Of a stretch of DNA of 64,000 nt, positions 23,095 through 31,589 are shown in pieces. Positions within the stretch are counted from its first letter, which is position 1. Every line of letters begins with the position of its first letter. Source of the DNA: Micromonospora endolithica (lineage in GTDB: Bacteria; Actinomycetota; Actinomycetes; Mycobacteriales; Micromonosporaceae). The stretch covers positions 1 to 64,000 of the forward strand of contig NZ_RBAK01000021.1 of NCBI RefSeq assembly GCF_003626595.1, written 5' to 3'. The notes under the pieces were generated by a model. It made no database searches. It saw only the letters and a list, made by a program, of their open reading frames with translations, and had not been told where the DNA came from. A program made the translations under genes and the position numbers.

Positions 23095-25101
23095 ATGCGG
23101 CGATGGCAGGGCGACCGGATCTGGTTCGGCGCCGACTACAACCCGGAGCAGTGGCCCGAGGCGACCTGGGCCGAGGACGTCGAGCTGATGCGCCGCGCCG
23201 GGGTCAACCTGGTGTCGGTCGGCATCTTCTCGTGGGCCCTGCTGGAGCCGGCGCCCGGCGAGTACGAGTTCGGCTGGCTGGACCGCGCGATCGACGTACT
23301 GCACGGCGGCGGCATCGCGGTCGACCTGGCCACCGCCACCGCCAGCCCGCCACCGTGGCTCGCCCACCGGCACCCCGAGACGCTGCCCCGGCGGGCCGAC
23401 GGCGCCATCCTCTGGCCCGGCGGCCGGCAGGCGTACTGCCCCAGTTCGCCGGTCTTCCGGCAGCGGTCGCTCGCCCTGGTCGAGGCCGTGGCCGGCCGGT
23501 ACGCCGCGCACCCGGCGGTGGTCATGTGGCACGTGTCCAACGAACTGGGCTGCCACAACGTGCACTGCTACTGCGACGTGAGCGCGGCGGCGTTCCGCGA
23601 CTGGCTGCGCGCGCGGTACCGCGACCTGGACGGCCTCAACGACGCCTGGGGCACCGCGTTCTGGAGCCAGCGGTACGGCGACTGGGCCGAGGTCAACCCG
23701 CCCCGGCTCGCCCCCACCTTCGCCAACCCCACCCAGCAGCTGGACTTCCTGCGGTTCTCCTCCGACGAGCAGCGGGCCCAACTGCGCGCCGAGCGGGCGG
23801 TGCTGGACCGTCTGGTCCGGCAGCCGGTCACCACGAACTTCATGATCGGCACCGGCATCAAGTACCTGGACTACCACTCCTGGGCGTCCGACGTGGACGT
23901 GGTCGCCAACGACCACTACCTGACCGCCGCCGACCCGGACTCGCACCTCGGGCTGGCGCTCGCCGCCGACCACACCCGGGGGGTCGCCGGTGGTGACCCG
24001 TGGCTGCTGATGGAGCACTCCACCAGCGCGGTCAACTGGCAGCCGCGCAACGTGGCGAAGACCCCCGGCCAGCTGCGCCGCAACAGTCTCGCCCACGTCG
24101 CCCGCGGTGCCGACGGGGTGCTGTTCTTCCAGTGGCGTGCCTCGCGCGCCGGCGCGGAGAAGTTCCACTCCGCGCTGCTGCCGCACGCCGGCGTCGACAC
24201 CAAGGTCTTCGGCGAGGTCTGCCGGCTCGGCGCCGACCTGTCCGCCATCGCCGAGGTGACCGGCAGCCGGGTCGACGCCGAGGTGGCGATCCTGTTCGAC
24301 TACGAGGCGTGGTGGGGCGTCGAGCTGGACTCGCACCCGAGCGTCGACGTCACCTACGCCGACCGGCTGAACGCCCTGCACGGCGCGCTGTTCCGGGCCG
24401 GCGTCACCGCCGACGTGGTGCACCCCTCGACCGACCTGGGCCGCTACCGGCTGGTCCTGGTCCCGACCCTCTACCTGGTCCGCGACGCGCACGCCGAGGC
24501 GCTGCGCGGGTACGTGGCGGCCGGCGGCACCGCGCTGGTCACGTACTTCAGCGGGATCGTCGACGAGCACGACCACATCCGGCTCGGCGGTTACCCGGGG
24601 GCGTTCCGGGAGCTGCTCGGCGTGCGTACCGAGGAGTTCTTCCCGCTGCGGGCCGGCGAGCGGGTCCACCTCGACGACGGCGGCACGGCCGACGTGTGGA
24701 CCGAGTGGCTGCACGCCGAGGGCGCCGAGGTGCTCGCCGCGTACGCCGACGGGCCGTTGCCGGGCGTGCCGGCGCTGACCCGGCACCCGGTGGGTCGGGG
24801 CGCCGCCTGGTACGTCGGCACCCGGCTGGACCGCGCCGGCACCGACGCGCTGGTGGCGCGGCTGGTGGCCGAGTCCGGCGTCCGCCCGGCCGCCGACGTG
24901 CCGGCCGGTGTGGAGGTGGTCCGGCGCCGGGACGGCGACCGCAGCTGGCTCTTCGTGGTCAACCACACCGATGACCAGGTACGGGTGGACGTCACGGGTA
25001 CCGAACTGCTCACCGGGGCGGCGTGCGCGGGTGGGCTGGCGGTGCCCCCCGGCGAGGTGGCCGTGGTCCGCGAGGACGTCGCCCGCCCGGCAGCGGACTG
25101 A
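23095..25101 (+). CDS. beta-galactosidase, GH42
   Basis: 668 aa, complete GH42 architecture. Acid/base Glu150 is in WHVSNELGCHN and the nucleophile Glu307 in LLMEHSTSAVNWQ. The four zinc-site cysteines of the family are present (about C115, C153, C158, C160). The trimerisation domain (VAILFDYEAWWGVEL...) and a C-terminal beta domain follow. There is no signal peptide: it is cytoplasmic, cleaving imported beta-galactosides. The mRNA appears leaderless. It is divergent from the ABC importer and followed 36 bases later by a DeoR regulator, forming a galactoside utilisation locus. Confidence 0.95.
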   Translation: MRRWQGDRIWFGADYNPEQWPEATWAEDVELMRRAGVNLVSVGIFSWALLEPAPGEYEFGWLDRAIDVLHGGGIAVDLATATASPPPWLAHRHPETLPRRADGAILWPGGRQAYCPSSPVFRQRSLALVEAVAGRYAAHPAVVMWHVSNELGCHNVHCYCDVSAAAFRDWLRARYRDLDGLNDAWGTAFWSQRYGDWAEVNPPRLAPTFANPTQQLDFLRFSSDEQRAQLRAERAVLDRLVRQPVTTNFMIGTGIKYLDYHSWASDVDVVANDHYLTAADPDSHLGLALAADHTRGVAGGDPWLLMEHSTSAVNWQPRNVAKTPGQLRRNSLAHVARGADGVLFFQWRASRAGAEKFHSALLPHAGVDTKVFGEVCRLGADLSAIAEVTGSRVDAEVAILFDYEAWWGVELDSHPSVDVTYADRLNALHGALFRAGVTADVVHPSTDLGRYRLVLVPTLYLVRDAHAEALRGYVAAGGTALVTYFSGIVDEHDHIRLGGYPGAFRELLGVRTEEFFPLRAGERVHLDDGGTADVWTEWLHAEGAEVLAAYADGPLPGVPALTRHPVGRGAAWYVGTRLDRAGTDALVARLVAESGVRPAADVPAGVEVVRRRDGDRSWLFVVNHTDDQVRVDVTGTELLTGAACAGGLAVPPGEVAVVREDVARPAAD

Positions 25102-25137
25102 GCCGCTACCCTTCCCCACGTCCGCGAAGGAGGTTCG

Positions 25138-25914
25138 ATGCTCGCCCAGCAGCGGCAGACCGCCATCCTCGACCTGATCCGGCAGCGCGGCGGCGTCCGC
25201 GTCAGCCACCTGGTGAGCCGGTTCGGGGTCTCGGACATGACCATCCGGCGTGACCTTGAGGTGCTCGCCGAACGGGGCCTGGTCGACAAGGTGCACGGTG
25301 GTGCGACCCTGGCCGGGCCCGGGTCGGCCGAGGAGCCCGGCTTCGCGGCCAAGTCCATCCGCCAGCGGGCCGAGAAACGGGCCATCGCCGAGCGGGCGGC
25401 CGCCCTGGTCGAGCCCGGCATGGCCATCGCGCTGTCCGCCGGCACCACCACCGCCGCCCTGGCCACCCTGCTCGCCGACGTACGGGGACTGACCGTGGTG
25501 ACCAACTCGATCCCGGTCGCCGACGCGCTCTACCAGAACCCGCGCGCCGACCAGACCGTCGTGCTCACCGGCGGCATCCGGACCCCGTCGGACGCGTTGA
25601 CCGGCCCGGTGGCCGAGGCGGCGATCGCCACGCTCAACGTGGACCTGCTCTTCCTCGGCGTGCACGGAATGAGCCCGCGGACCGGTTACACCACCCCGAA
25701 CCTGCTGGAGGCCGGGGTCAACCGCTGCCTCATCCACGCCGCGCGGCGGCTGGTGGTGCTGGCCGACCACACCAAGTGGGAGACCATCGGCATCGCCACC
25801 ATCGCCCCGCTGGAGGAGGCCGACCTGCTGGTCACCGACGCCGGCCTGCCCGCCGAGGCGCGCAGCCAGCTCGGCGACCAGGTCGGTGAGCTGATCGTGG
25901 TCGACGCCGGCTGA
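25138..25914 (+). CDS. DeoR family transcriptional regulator
   Basis: 258 aa. N-terminal winged HTH with the family signature VSDMTIRRDLEVLAERG (about residues 31-47) and VHGGA, then a sugar-phosphate isomerase-like sensor domain with LSAGTTTAAL and VVLTGGI. DeoR proteins usually respond to phosphorylated sugar intermediates. ATG at 25138 with GAAGGAGG about 7 bases upstream. It follows GH42 on the same strand and probably controls both this operon and the divergent ABC/GH36 operon through the GTTGGAAA repeats (inference). Confidence 0.93.
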   Translation: MLAQQRQTAILDLIRQRGGVRVSHLVSRFGVSDMTIRRDLEVLAERGLVDKVHGGATLAGPGSAEEPGFAAKSIRQRAEKRAIAERAAALVEPGMAIALSAGTTTAALATLLADVRGLTVVTNSIPVADALYQNPRADQTVVLTGGIRTPSDALTGPVAEAAIATLNVDLLFLGVHGMSPRTGYTTPNLLEAGVNRCLIHAARRLVVLADHTKWETIGIATIAPLEEADLLVTDAGLPAEARSQLGDQVGELIVVDAG

Positions 25915-25972
25915 CGCCCGCCCGCCGGAGGTCACCCTGCGCGGTGCCGCTGGCGGGACTAGCGTGCCCCAG

Positions 25973-27241
25973 GTGACGCAGCCGCAGGTCCAGTCGCCGT
26001 CGACGCCGCAACCCAACGGTCGGCCGGCGCGTACGCCGTCCATGGTGGCGCTGGTGCTGCTGGCCGGGGTCGGCCCGTTCGCCACCGACGCCTACATCGC
26101 CGCCCTGCCCGAGCTGCGCCGTTCCCTGGACACCAACGCCACCGTGGCGCAGCTGTCGCTGACCGCGTTCATCGTCGGGGTGGCCGCCGGCCAACTCCTG
26201 CTCGGTCCGGTCAGCGACGTTCGGGGACGGCGGGGCATCGTCGTCGCCGGCACGCTGAGCTTCACGCTGCTGTCGGTGGTCTGCGCGCTCGCCCCGACCG
26301 GCGGGATCCTGGTGGCGGCCCGGCTCGGCCAGGGGATCGCCGCCGGCGCCGGGGTGGCGCTGTGCCGGGCCATGGTGACCGACGCCTGGCAGGGCACCCA
26401 GGCCGCCGCCCGGTTCGGCACCATCGCCTCGGTGACCTTCCTCGGTCCGGTCGTGGCACCCGCGGTCGGCGGTGTGATCCTCGAACACGGCAGCTGGCGT
26501 ACCGTCTTCGGCGCGCTAGCCGGGCTGGGGCTGACGATGGTGGTGGCCGCGGTCGTCGGACTCCCGGAGACGCTGCCCGCGCACCGCCGCCAGGCGGGCG
26601 GCCCGCGCGACGCCGTGGCGCGGATGGGCGAACTGCTGCGCGACCGGACGTTCCGGTCCCACCTCGCCGTGCTGTGCCTGGCGATCGCCGGCTTCTTCAC
26701 CTACATCGGCGGGTCGTCGTTCGTGTTCCAGACCGCCTTCCGGGTGGACGAGTTCCGCTACACCCTCATCTTCGCCACCAACGCCGCCGGCATGGCCGGG
26801 GCCGGACTGCTGTTCCGGGTGCTGGTCGGGCGGCTCGGGGCCGCCCGGCTGCGGGCCGCCGGAGTGGCCGTGTCCACCGTGGCCACCCTCGCCCTGCTGG
26901 TCGTCGCCCTGGTCGACCGCCGTGCCGAGGCGCCGCTGGTCGTGCCGTGGGCGCTGCTCGGCGTCGTGGTCACCGGGATGGGCCTGACCCTGCCGGCGAC
27001 CACCGCGCTGGCGCAGGAGGCGGGGCGGCGCTTCGCCGGCACGGCCGCCGCGCTCCAGGGCGGCCTGGGCTTTCTCGCCGGCGCGGTGGTCACCCCGCTG
27101 ACCGGAGTCCTCGGGTACACCACCCTGCTGCCCATGGTGGCGGCCATGGCGGTGTTCTTCGTGGCGGCGTCCGGCGGGCTGGTGCTGTCCGCCCGGCGTG
27201 GCGGCGGCGTCTCACAGGCACTTCACAGGGCATCTGGATAG
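25973..27241 (+). CDS. MFS drug exporter, Bcr/CflA type
   Basis: 422 aa with 12 predicted membrane helices. The N-terminal region FATDAYIAALPEL carries the Asp typical of the Bcr/CflA group, and the loop motif GPVSDVRGRRG follows helix 2. The group exports bicyclomycin, chloramphenicol-like drugs or amino acids by proton antiport; the substrate here is unknown. I choose the GTG at 25973 because TAGCGT (25960-25965) is a -10 box 7 bases upstream, implying a leaderless message; a GTG at 25964 lies within that box. Confidence 0.88.
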   Translation: MTQPQVQSPSTPQPNGRPARTPSMVALVLLAGVGPFATDAYIAALPELRRSLDTNATVAQLSLTAFIVGVAAGQLLLGPVSDVRGRRGIVVAGTLSFTLLSVVCALAPTGGILVAARLGQGIAAGAGVALCRAMVTDAWQGTQAAARFGTIASVTFLGPVVAPAVGGVILEHGSWRTVFGALAGLGLTMVVAAVVGLPETLPAHRRQAGGPRDAVARMGELLRDRTFRSHLAVLCLAIAGFFTYIGGSSFVFQTAFRVDEFRYTLIFATNAAGMAGAGLLFRVLVGRLGAARLRAAGVAVSTVATLALLVVALVDRRAEAPLVVPWALLGVVVTGMGLTLPATTALAQEAGRRFAGTAAALQGGLGFLAGAVVTPLTGVLGYTTLLPMVAAMAVFFVAASGGLVLSARRGGGVSQALHRASG

Positions 27242-27274
27242 GGTCCGCGAAGCGACCCGTTCCAGAGCGGAGCG

Positions 27275-27287
27275 GGGAACGGTTCCC
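27275..27287 (+). promoter_or_regulatory. 13-bp palindrome before spo0M
   Basis: GGGAAC-G-GTTCCC, ending 10 bases before the ATG at 27298 and overlapping its ribosome site region. It could be an operator or a small hairpin limiting translation. Nothing more can be said. Confidence 0.35.
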
Positions 27288-27297
27288 GGGAGTTTCG

Positions 27298-28254
27298 ATG
27301 GTCTTCAAGAAGATGCTGAGCGCGTTCGGCGTGGGCGGTCCGAGCGTGGACACCGTCCTGACGAACCCGAACACCCGACCCGGCCTGACCCTCGACGGGC
27401 AGGTCAACCTGGTCGGCGGCGACGCGCCGGCGAACATCGAGCAGGTCGTGATCGGACTGGTCACCCGGGTCGAGATCGAGGGCGGTGACCACGAGTACTC
27501 CGGCGTCATGGAGTTCCACCGGATGCCGGTCAGCGGCCCGCTCCAGCTCGCCCCGAAGCAGCAGTTGTCCATCCCGTTCCAGCTGCCGGTGCCGTGGGAG
27601 ACCCCGATCACCGACGTGTACGGCCAGCGCCTGCACGGCATGACGATGGGGCTGCGCACCGAGCTGGCCATCGCCCGCGCGGTGGACAAGAGCGACCTGG
27701 ACCAGGTCAACGTGCACCCGCTGCCGGTGCACGAGCGGATCCTGGAGGCGTTCCAGCGGCTCGGTTTCCGCTTCAAGCACGCCGACCTGGAGCGCGGTCA
27801 CATCCGTGGGACCCAGCAGACGCTGCCGTTCTACCAGGAGATCGAGTTCTTCGCCGCGCCGCAGTACGCGTCGGTCATCAACGAGTGCGAGCTGACCTTC
27901 GTGACCGGCCGGCAGGGCGTGGACGTGATTTTGGAGTGCGACAAGCGCGGCGGGTTCCTCAGCGCCGGGCACGACGTGATCGGTCGCTACCAGGTGTCGC
28001 ACGCCGACGTCGACCGGGTCGACTGGGCACAGGTGGTGGACGGCTGGCTCAAGGAGACCACCTCCCGCTACGGCGGCCTGCGGTCGCAGGGCTTCGGCAA
28101 CCCGTACGCCCAGGGTCACGGCCACCGGCGCGGACCCGGCATGGGCGGCATGGTCGCCGGCGCGGCGCTCGGCGTCGCCGGCGGGATGGTGGCCGGCGAG
28201 ATGATCGAGGACGCCTTCGAGGGCGGCGACGACTTCGGTGGCGGCGAGGAATAA
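27298..28254 (+). CDS. spo0M: Spo0M family sporulation control protein
   Basis: 318 aa. The arrestin-like Spo0M domain spans about residues 1-245: MVFKKMLSAFGVGGPSVDT, TRPGLTLDGQVNLVGGD, VWDxP-like PVPWETPITDVYGQ, LGFRFKHADLERG, LPFYQEIEFF. A Gly/His-rich tail with a hydrophobic GGMVAGAALGVAGGMVAG segment ends in acidic residues. In Bacillus the protein affects sporulation and cell division; in actinobacteria its role is little studied. ATG at 27298 with GGGAG upstream. It is followed by a bidirectional terminator. Confidence 0.9.
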   Translation: MVFKKMLSAFGVGGPSVDTVLTNPNTRPGLTLDGQVNLVGGDAPANIEQVVIGLVTRVEIEGGDHEYSGVMEFHRMPVSGPLQLAPKQQLSIPFQLPVPWETPITDVYGQRLHGMTMGLRTELAIARAVDKSDLDQVNVHPLPVHERILEAFQRLGFRFKHADLERGHIRGTQQTLPFYQEIEFFAAPQYASVINECELTFVTGRQGVDVILECDKRGGFLSAGHDVIGRYQVSHADVDRVDWAQVVDGWLKETTSRYGGLRSQGFGNPYAQGHGHRRGPGMGGMVAGAALGVAGGMVAGEMIEDAFEGGDDFGGGEE

Positions 28255-28273
28255 CCGGCGCGGCACGCACGAC

Positions 28274-28305
28274 GCTGCCCTCCGGGACGGATCCCGGAGG
28301 GCAGC
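28274..28305. terminator. bidirectional hairpin terminator between convergent genes
   Basis: Perfect 14-bp stem (28274-28287 with 28292-28305) with a 4-nt loop, midway between spo0M (ends 28254) and the minus-strand gene ending at 28331. Confidence 0.92.
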
Positions 28306-28330
28306 GGTGTGTTCACACGGTGCGCGCCCG

Positions 28331-28738
28331 TCAGTGCCGGGCCTTGCGCTCCTCGTCACTGCGGAAGTTGCTGCCGGCCTTGGCCAGACCCCGGCTACCC
28401 AGGTAACCGATGGTCAGCAGCGTGATCATGAACCAGGCGTTGTCGGCCCGGAAGATGTCCACACCGACGGAGTTCTGGCCGACCACCTGCGACGCGGCCA
28501 GGACACCGATGACCGCCGCGATGTAGACCCAGAACTCGGTGGAACGCAGCGACGGCTTGGTCTCGGTGCCAGGTGCCCGTACCGCGTCCCGGTGGCCGTC
28601 CTGCACCATCGGTACCGGCCGGGTGGGCGTCTCCATGGCCGCGCGGTCCATGGCGCCGCGATCCTGCATGGCGTTCCGGTTCTGCATGTCGGCCGTCGGA
28701 CGGTTCATCGGCCGGGTGGAAGCAGCCTGCGTGCTCAT
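28331..28738 (-). CDS. two-helix membrane protein with Met/Gln-rich head
   Basis: 135 aa. The N-terminal 60 residues are hydrophilic with repeated short Met/Gln/Asn/Ala/Arg units (AMQDRGAMDRAAME). Two hydrophobic segments follow: FWVYIAAVIGVLAASQVV and AWFMITLLTIGYLGSRG, then a basic end. I do not recognise a function; proteins of this layout are common in actinobacteria. ATG at 28738 with an AGGAGG site 6 bases upstream. It is a single gene, convergent with spo0M and divergent from nothing nearby. Confidence 0.82.
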   Translation of the reverse strand: MSTQAASTRPMNRPTADMQNRNAMQDRGAMDRAAMETPTRPVPMVQDGHRDAVRAPGTETKPSLRSTEFWVYIAAVIGVLAASQVVGQNSVGVDIFRADNAWFMITLLTIGYLGSRGLAKAGSNFRSDEERKARH

Positions 28739-28892
28739 CTGGTCCTCCTAGGATTTGATGAGTCCCCCGCCCCGCTACCGCGTGTCGGCCACGGCACGGT
28801 TCGCGTTCCTGCCGGGGGCACCCTGCGACTACCCGGCCGGCCGGGGGCAGTAACCCCACCCCCGGCCGGGATCCGTCGGGCCCGTCCGTCGC

Positions 28893-30935
28893 TCAGCGCA
28901 GGCCGTTGCGCACGGCCACCCGCACCAGCAGATCCGGGTCGTCGGTGATGATCCCGTCGACCCCCAGGTCGATGACGCGCTGCATGACCGCCGCGTCGTT
29001 GACGGTGTACGGGATAACCTTCAACCCGTACCGGCCCTGAAGGGCGCGCACGTCCGGTCCGTGGAAGTACGCCGGGTTCTGCCGCAGGTACCAGTCGGCG
29101 GACGCCACGGTGCCCTGTGCCGGGTCGTGCACCTGCCAGTTCGCCGAGACGGTCCCGGCGCCGGCGGCCCGGGTCAGCCGGCCCAGGTCCCGGTACCGCC
29201 ACCAGTCCAGGCCGGCGGTCCACGGGCTGCGTACCGTCGGGTTGTCGTAGACGGCCCGCAACGAGCACTCGTCGGCCAGGCTCGCGCACTCGGCCGGGCC
29301 GTACTGCCACACCAGCGCGACGGTCCCGATCCGCCGGTTCAGGTCGCGGGCGTAGGTGATGGTCCGCCAGTCGAACGACTGGATGGTGGCCCGCCGCTCG
29401 AACCCGCCCCGCTCGATCGCGCGCACCAGCTTGCGGGTGAAGCTCCGGTACGGCGCGGTGTCGTCCACCACCGGGCTGATCTTCGTCTCGATGTTCAGCC
29501 GGACGTCGTCCCGGCCGCTGGCCCGGACCAGCGCGAACACCTCGTCCAGGGTGGGGATGCGGGCACCCGGGGCGGGCACCTGGTCGGGTGCGTCCGCCGG
29601 CACGACCGAGCCGCAGTCGATGGTCTTCAGCTGGGCCAGGGTGAGGTCGTGCACCCGCTTGCCGACGTACGGGAACTCCCGGTCGCCCGGCCACGCCGGC
29701 GCGGTGTCCACGCAGTGCGAGCCGTTGACGGTGCGGTCGTGCAGCACCACCAGGTGCCCGTCGGCGCTCACCCCGGTGTCCAGCTCCAGGGTGGAGACGG
29801 CCGGGTTCTCCAGCGCGTGCGCGAACGCGGGGAGGGTGTTCTCCGGGCGGGTGGCCCGGCCGCCCCGGTGCGCCTGCACGTCGAACGGCGACGCGTACGC
29901 CCGGGGCAGCGCCATCCGGCGCTGCGCGAGCAGGCCGCGCAGCCGGTCCGGATAGTCGGTGATCAGACCGTCCACACCGTCGTCGAGCAGCTTGGCCATG
30001 GTCGGTACGTCGTTGACCGTCCAGGGCACGACCTTGATCCCGTGGCGGTGCGCGTGGGCCACCATCTCCGGGGTGACGTACGGGCGGTAGCCCGGGTCGG
30101 TGACGGTGCCGTTCTGCGGGAAGCCGTGCACCGGGGAGAAGGTGGTGGCGCCGAAGCTGCGGATCGCCCGGATCGGGTCGCCGCCGAAGTCGTCGATGTC
30201 CAGGCCGCCCAGCCACGGTGACGCACCCGGCTGCCCGGTCTGCAGGAAGTCGTAGTTGGTCAGCGCGACCAGCGGCAGGCGCGGCTCGACCTGGCGCATC
30301 CGCTTCAGCGCGCCCCAGTCGAAGCTCTGGATCGTCACCTGCCTCAGCAGCCCGGCGGCACGGATCTCGGCGGCGGTGACCTGCACGAACTGCTCACGCG
30401 GGGCGGTCTCGGTCGGCGCGCCGGCCTCCACCTTGGTCTCCACGTTGAGCGTCACGTCGTCCGCCCGGTAGCGCTTCACCAGGGCGAACACCTCGCGCAG
30501 CAGCGGCATCCGGGCACCGGGCACGGCGAGTTGACCGGGCCGGTCGGTGAGGGTCCGGGTGCCGCAGTCCAGGGTGCGGACCTGGGCCAGGGTCAAGGTG
30601 TTGACGTACTTCCCGACGTACGGGAACTCCGGGTCGCCCGGGGTGGCTGGTGCGGTGTCCAGGCACTTGGCGCCGCTGACCCGGCGGTCGTGGGTGACCA
30701 CCGCCTGTCCGTCCTCGGTGATCTGCACGTCCAGTTCCAGCGTCCGTACCCCGAGTTGGAGCGCGTTGCCGAACGACGCGAGGGTGCTCTCCACCCGCAA
30801 CCCGAGGCCGCCGCGGTGGGCCTGTAGGTCGAATGTCCGGTCCGGTCGCGGCTTCGCCTGGGTGGGCGCCGCGATCCCGGCCGTCACGGTCGCCACCACC
30901 AGGGCGGCGACGGCGGTACGGCGTACGATGTGCAC
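28893..30935 (-). CDS. secreted tandem glycerophosphodiester phosphodiesterase
   Basis: 680 aa with a signal peptide (residues 1-28, VAALVVATVTAGIAAPTQA) and two GDPD domains, about 35-345 and 350-680. Each starts with FD(L/V)QAHRGG; domain 1 has RVEST and domain 2 the canonical RPENT, with later ELD and HDR metal/His residues in both and (I/V)P(Y/W)TVND near the ends. The enzymes hydrolyse glycerophosphodiesters to glycerol-3-P and an alcohol, here outside the membrane. The two copies are clearly duplicated: they share PYVGK, LTLAQ..TLDCG and QSFDW blocks. GTG at 30935 has GAGGGA upstream; an ATG 51 bases earlier would spoil the signal peptide. Confidence 0.92.
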   Translation of the reverse strand: MHIVRRTAVAALVVATVTAGIAAPTQAKPRPDRTFDLQAHRGGLGLRVESTLASFGNALQLGVRTLELDVQITEDGQAVVTHDRRVSGAKCLDTAPATPGDPEFPYVGKYVNTLTLAQVRTLDCGTRTLTDRPGQLAVPGARMPLLREVFALVKRYRADDVTLNVETKVEAGAPTETAPREQFVQVTAAEIRAAGLLRQVTIQSFDWGALKRMRQVEPRLPLVALTNYDFLQTGQPGASPWLGGLDIDDFGGDPIRAIRSFGATTFSPVHGFPQNGTVTDPGYRPYVTPEMVAHAHRHGIKVVPWTVNDVPTMAKLLDDGVDGLITDYPDRLRGLLAQRRMALPRAYASPFDVQAHRGGRATRPENTLPAFAHALENPAVSTLELDTGVSADGHLVVLHDRTVNGSHCVDTAPAWPGDREFPYVGKRVHDLTLAQLKTIDCGSVVPADAPDQVPAPGARIPTLDEVFALVRASGRDDVRLNIETKISPVVDDTAPYRSFTRKLVRAIERGGFERRATIQSFDWRTITYARDLNRRIGTVALVWQYGPAECASLADECSLRAVYDNPTVRSPWTAGLDWWRYRDLGRLTRAAGAGTVSANWQVHDPAQGTVASADWYLRQNPAYFHGPDVRALQGRYGLKVIPYTVNDAAVMQRVIDLGVDGIITDDPDLLVRVAVRNGLR

Positions 30936-31110
30936 GCTTTCGTCCCTCCGGGGGCGGGCGGTTCCCGCCGACCCGCCGGACAGCATGAGCGGCGGTCACG
31001 GCGCGCGGGCGACCCGTGGGAGACCTCCCGGTGAACGCGCCGGTGCGGGTTTGCCCGGCCGGGGGTCGGGCACGCTCAGGTCACCGACGAGTTCTGCGAG
31101 GTGGTTCCAC

Positions 31111-31524
31111 GTGCGTGAGGACGACATGCGAGCCGACGCCGCCCGGCGGGCCGAGGACCGGATCGCCGGCGGGATCTACGGCGAGGGTGCCCTGGACGAG
31201 GTGACCGTGCCCCAGACCGACGTGCAGCGGGTGCTCCAGGACGCCGATCCGGACGACCCGGCGCACGTCCCGATCGATCCGGAGGTGCTGCGTGACGGCG
31301 GCCCGACGCGTGGTCAGGGCGCGGTCACCACGACCGGTGGCACCGCCGGTCCGGCCAGCGTGCGCCGGCTGGCCCGCCAGCCGGAACGGAACCGGGACAC
31401 GGTCGCCCCGACCACCACCGGCGACGCCACCACCGGCGGCCTCAGCACCCCGACCGGCGGCAGCACCAGCGACCAGTCCACCCACGCCCCCGACCCCGTC
31501 CGCAGCCCCGACCCACCTCAGTGA
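31111..31524 (+). CDS. hydrophilic, disordered small protein
   Basis: 137 aa, no hydrophobic segments. The N-terminal half is charged with RAEDRIAGGIYGEGALDEV and DPDDPAHVPIDPEVL; the C-terminal half is Thr/Gly/Pro-rich and probably disordered. No known family recognised. GTG at 31111 has GAGGTGG 7 bases upstream; an ATG at 31126 in the same frame is an alternative. Its stop codon forms the first bases of the large bidirectional terminator shared with the HelR gene. Confidence 0.65.
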   Translation: MREDDMRADAARRAEDRIAGGIYGEGALDEVTVPQTDVQRVLQDADPDDPAHVPIDPEVLRDGGPTRGQGAVTTTGGTAGPASVRRLARQPERNRDTVAPTTTGDATTGGLSTPTGGSTSDQSTHAPDPVRSPDPPQ

Positions 31525-31577
31525 TCATGGGATTGACGGGTGCCAGGAAGATCGAAGCACCCGCTAATCCCATGATC
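31523..31577. terminator. long bidirectional terminator hairpin
   Basis: Outer arms GATCATGGGATT (31523-31534) and complement (31566-31577), inner arms 31537-31543 and 31557-31563, 13-nt loop. A near-continuous 21-bp stem between convergent genes ending at 31524 (plus) and 31590 (minus). It overlaps the upstream stop codon. Confidence 0.9.
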
Positions 31578-31589
31578 GACCAGGCGGGG

